NCBI GenBank assembly: GCA_030272155.1
Contig: CP126200.1
Location: forward strand, 3,410,001 to 3,474,000
DNA: 64,000 nt
Direction: 5' to 3'
From: Tetradesmus obliquus
Taxonomy: Eukaryota; Chlorophyta; Chlorophyceae; Sphaeropleales; Scenedesmaceae
Within the stretch, counting starts at the first letter, position 1. Each line of letters begins with the position of its first letter. The translations under genes were made by a program, and so were the position numbers. Positions 60,312 through 64,000 of this stretch are shown here, piece after piece. Under the pieces are notes generated by a model that worked only from the letters and a program-made list of their open reading frames with translations, had not been told where the DNA came from and made no database searches.

Positions 60312-63300
60312 TCAACAATACTCAACTCCTGCAGGGCACCACTTACAAGGGCGCCCTCACAATGGACCTCTGTTGGGAGGCAGAGGGCAGCGGGTCAGGC
60401 CGGCACAGCATCTCGCGCCGCATGGGGGCCCTGCCCATCATGGTCAAGAGCAGTGCCTGCTACCTGAAAGGCATGAACAGGGCGCAGCTGGTGGCCGCAA
60501 AAGAGGAGTCCACCGAGTTTGGTGGCTACTTCATCTGCAACGGTATTGAGCGCATCATCCGTGTGCTCATCCTGCAGGTATGGTTGCAGGCTGCTGCTTA
60601 TCTGCCTTGTTCCAGCTGCAGCTGCTAGTTCTATTATATTATTTGTTGCAAAGCGTAGCTTAAGCCAGACCCTAAATGTTGGAGGTGCGTGTTGAAGCGA
60701 CTTATCAGACCAGCCGTTGCCATGCAGTATGGCGATGCTGACAAGCGTGCTGTGTGCTGGTTGATCTGCTGAGCAGCTTGCGCTGAATGTTCTGCAGTTG
60801 TAAGGAAAACCAAACAGTGCAGGAACACAGCTGCGTGTCCGCCCTGTGGGTGCTGGGCCATCAAGCAAAACAGCTCTGCCTAATCCTGTCTGATTATCTG
60901 TGTCTTCCGTCCTGTCCTGCAGCGGCGGCACTACATCATGGCGCTGAAGCGCAGCGCCTACCTCAAGCGTGGCGCCAACTACACGCCAGCAGCCACGCTG
61001 CTGCGCTGCGTGCGGCCAGACCAGAGCAGCGCCACGGTGCGATGCCACTACCTCACAGAAGGCGGCGTGAACTTTGCCTTCACGATGCGGCGAGCCGAGT
61101 ACTTCATCCCAGTGGGCATCCTGCTCAAGTGCTTCGTGGAGGTGAGCCGCCAACGCTTGCAGGAAACACCACCTGGCTTGCAGGAAACAGGGCCTGCTTG
61201 CAGGACGCCTGCACCAAGCAAATGCGGTCATGATCGGCGCGTGTAGTCAGCTGTCAGACTGACACACCCCTCTCACCAACATAGCCAGCCGAAACATACA
61301 ATGCAAAGATCAAGGCCCCTGCCTGCACCACTGCAGTGTCCAATCACTGCGGGAGTACTGCAGCCCTCACTTGGGGACTCGCGGGAGGCCAGATTACGCA
61401 CACCTATCCTGGTTTAAAGCAGGCATGCAGCGCCTTCCTGCTCGCCTGTGTCGGACCCAGGAGACATGGCCACACCAATGGCACAACATCTGTTCAACAT
61501 CCGCCAACATGCATCCCACGATTGTTTGATTCGGCTGATGACGGTGCCCCCAAACTGTCGTGTTTGTGTTGCTGCTGCTATCTGCTCCTACATCCGCTGC
61601 TGCTGCTGCTGCTGCTGCTGCTCAGATGTCTGACCGCGAGCTGTTTGACAGGGTGGTCAGCTGCGCGGAGCCTGGCAGCGCGCACGCGGGCTGGGTGGCG
61701 GCGCGCGCGCAGCTGCTGCTGCAGCAGCTGGGCAGCAGCGGGCTGTCCACGCGGCAGCAGTGCCTGCAGTACCTTGGGGAGCACTTCAGGGTGGTGCTCA
61801 GCCTGCCAGACAGGTGCGGCTCCCCAAGGTTTTCACGGTGTGCGGTTTGCGTCCTCTGTAGGGCCATACGCAGGTTGTGCGCACAGCGCAATTCAGCAGA
61901 GTTATAGGACTGTAGCATGCCTCGTGGGATCAGTTCTAGTCAACCGTGTCTGCAGGAATGTTTCGCCACAGCAGCGCTGGTATAATGTTGCTGCTGCTGC
62001 TGCTGCTCCTTTGTTGTCACTGCACCTGCACAGGTTAAGTGATGCTGCTGTGGGCGAGGAGCTGCTGCGGCGCTACGTGTTCATCCACCTGGAGCACGCC
62101 GCTGACAAGCTGCAGCTGATGCTGGCCATGGTGCACAAGCTGTATGCGCTGGTGAGGCCTGCTGGCTGGTGACTGGTTGTGGCTGTTTGTGCTGTAGCTG
62201 TTTGCGCTGTGGCTGTTGTTGGTGCTGTGGTGATGCTGGCCATGTTGCACAAGCTGTACGCGCGGTGAGGATCTCGTGCACAGGGGTTCTGTGTATCACT
62301 GGTGATGTTCACTCATTTGGCGTGGGACCGAGCTGTTTTGGGCACTGCGTTCGAATGTTGAGTGCACGCGTGTGGGTATGCTGGACCGCAAGTGGGGCAG
62401 GCCAAAACTGCATACGCAGAAGGGCTATGTTGCGCTTTTCGCGTTCTTTTTTCCATTGTTGCCGTTTTTGCGAGTCCTGGGGCGCGGCCTGCTGATGAGT
62501 GATGAGTCTCCTGCACATCTACGAGGGCTGAGGGCAGGGGGGCACCCCTGCCGCTGCTGACAACGTCTCATTTCACTACTGAAGGTCTCCCAGGACTCTT
62601 GTATGATGTACTTAGATTTTACTTTGATGTCGTTGAGTGTTCTGCGTGGTTGGTGATGATGATGTTTTTGTGTGTAAGATGTGGCCGCTACAAAGCCTGG
62701 TGCGCGCCCTGCCCATGGTGCAGCCCCTTACTTCCGCTGCCTAGACCAAGACACGCGCACGTCTGCAGTTGTGCCCTCGGGTGCAGCTGTGGCCGTGTGC
62801 GTGCGGCTGACAACCGGAGTCCTTACCCACGGCAGGCTGCAGCCTCCACTGCAGCCAGCCACTAATTGCACGGACCACATCTCTGTACATCACCCACCTC
62901 CCTCCCCGTCTGTCGTTTGCACTCACTGTCTCATTCCAACACAGCCAGGCTACCTACTGGAAACGTCTTATAACATGTTACAATTGTTATCTGCTCCTTG
63001 CTGCATATGTTTGTCTACCACCAGGTCAACGGGCAGTGCTGCGAGGACAACCCTGATGCGCTGACGCACCACGAGCTGCTGCTGCCGGGGCACCTGCTGC
63101 TCAAGTTCTTCAAGGAGAAGCTTGATGACTGCCTGGCGGCGCTGGGAGAGGCAGTGAACAAGAAGCTCGAAAGCGCGCCAGACACCAACCTGCAGGTACG
63201 TAAGCATTTGTAGGTGTTTGTTGTGTACTGCTGATATGGATCGTGACTGCCTGGCGGCACTGGGGGAGGCAGTCAACAAGAAGCTGGAGAGCGCGCCAGA

Positions 63301-64000
63301 CACTAACCTGCAGGTACGTAAGCATTTGTATGGGTTTGTTGTGTACTGTTGATACGGATCGCGACTGCCTGGCAGCGCTGGGGGAGGGCAGGCAACAAGA
63401 AGCTCGAAAGCGCGCCAGACACCAACCTGCAGGTGTGTTTGTGATGCGCACGGTATGTTGCTGTTGTTGGATGTATGTTTGTGCAATAGGTGACGTTAAG
63501 GATGCATCTGGGACTGCAGGTTTGCTGCGTGCTGGTGCCTAGAGCACGCCAGGCAAGTTGTTGTCTTGCTAGTGTTGGACTATGCCCATGGCCGCTACAA
63601 AGCCTGGTGCGCGCCCTGCCCATGGTGCAGCCCCTTACTTCCGCTGCCTAGACCAAGACACGCGCACGTCTGCAGTTGCGCCCTCGGGTGCAGCTGCCAG
63701 CGTGTGCGTGCGGCTGACAACCGGAGTCCTTACCCACGGCAGGTTGCAGCCTCCACTGCAGCCAGCCACTAATCGCACGGACCACATCTGCAACCTATCG
63801 CAGCTTTTACATCAAGTTGTGTCGATCGCATATCGGCGTAGCCAGGTGCAGCATCCTCGCATTTCATAGACGCGGACCACAGACTCAAGATGCTGAAAAG
63901 TGCCACGTTTAACCGTCCATCCAGCTATGCAGCAACTAGCTACCCAGCCATCTGAAAACGGCGGCACTGTCTCGCCTCCTACAGCTGTGTCTTCTGCTGC
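59423..64000 (+). CDS. RPA2: RNA polymerase I second-largest subunit (3' truncated)
   Basis: Exons 59423-59557, 59909-60037, 60335-60577, 60923-61141, 61626-61813, 62034-62151 and 63025-63195 join in phase to about 400 residues, roughly the first third of the protein. Family blocks: HVASFDYFLQDG, SPVVSMP, LYPRDCREG, TTYKGALTMDL, GALPIMVKSSACYL, EFGGYFICNGIERIIRVLI, QRRHYIMALKR, YLGEHFRV, YVFIHLEHAADKLQLMLAMV and LLPGHLLLKFFKEKL. The NGIERIIR-to-QRR block and short N-terminus fit Pol I rather than Pol II or III. The start at 59423 is preferred over an in-frame ATG at 59375 because the conserved part begins right after. An eighth exon was not found before the window edge; 63196-64000 is intron with exon echoes and a duplicated block. 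The subunit forms half of the active centre for rRNA synthesis in the nucleolus. Confidence 0.9.
60268..60313 (+). repeat. (CTG)n upstream of Pol I exon 3
   Basis: About 14 CTG units end 20 nt before the acceptor of the exon starting at 60335. Similar tracts precede the exons at 61626 and 62034. Confidence 0.85.
62217..62270 (+). repeat. Echo of the Pol I exon-6 end
   Basis: GTGATGCTGGCCATGTTGCA and the bases after it repeat the end of exon 62034-62151 (MLAMVHKLYA), including the following GTGAGG, about 115 bp downstream. Confidence 0.85.
62682..63789. repeat. 201-bp direct duplication, copies 907 bp apart
   Basis: 62682-62882 and 63589-63789 match at all but about six positions, starting TGGCCGCTACAAAGCC and ending ACCACATCT. 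They flank the 63025-63195 exon of the Pol I subunit gene. No coding role is evident. Confidence 0.9.
63126..63436 (+). repeat. Three tandem copies of the Pol I exon-7 end, 118-bp period
   Basis: The end of exon 63025-63195 (coding DCLAALGEAVNKKLESAP plus GTACGTAAG) repeats at 63249 and 63367 with an exact 118-bp period. The second copy is still open and has an identical donor; the third has a frameshift (GGGGGAGGGCAGG) and a changed donor. Confidence 0.92.

Overview
The window is nuclear DNA from a unicellular green alga (inference, no database used). Evidence: many small exons with GT-AG introns that keep codon phase; CAG/CTG triplet runs that become poly-Q, poly-S, poly-A and poly-L in proteins; a plant-type HPPD for plastoquinone/tocopherol synthesis; an IsdG-type haem-oxygenase-like protein with a plastid-like leader; and a ciliary BBSome regulator (LZTFL1). 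The texture is most like a chlorophycean such as the Sphaeropleales/Scenedesmaceae, but that placement is a guess from style. Genes below were assembled by hand: every exon join was checked for GT/AG borders and for reading-frame phase.

Layout. 1-368: 3' end of an unrecognised gene (+). 2638-12178: a 19-exon gene (-) of about 1,677 codons for a secreted GH13 amylase domain, a membrane segment, a GT5 starch/glycogen-synthase domain and about 12 C-terminal membrane segments. This is the domain order of fungal cell-wall alpha-1,3-glucan synthase (Ags1/Mok1), unexpected in an alga. 13129-15863: REXO4 exonuclease (-). 15959-16630: a four-exon, 79-codon prefoldin-like gene (-) ending only 95 nt before the REXO4 start, a candidate two-cistron transcript. 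16965-19429: LZTFL1/BBS17 (+). 19430-21850: mobile-element debris with a 43-bp terminal-inverted-repeat element and a LINE 3' end. 21853-23873: RRM protein (+). 25735-25940 and 29907-30296: LINE 3' ends, the second with a 15-bp target-site duplication. 26434-28809 and 31718-34445: two Q/S-rich single-pass membrane proteins (-), the first with an apparent one-base frameshift. 36062-43561: UvrD/SRS2-like helicase (-). 44090-45595: ABM/IsdG-like protein (+). 48574-54936: HPPD (-). 55764-58766: unrecognised 810-residue helical protein (-). 59423 to the window end: RNA polymerase I second-largest subunit (+), cut by the window edge.

Two patterns run across unrelated genes. First, introns carry same-strand partial copies ('echoes') of the neighbouring exon, usually its 3' end plus the splice donor, seen in at least six genes (period 45, about 87 or 118 bp where tandem). 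Second, long (CTG)n tracts in transcript orientation sit just before 3' splice sites and probably act as pyrimidine tracts. There is no operon-like functional clustering; apart from the possible bicistron, neighbours look functionally unrelated.
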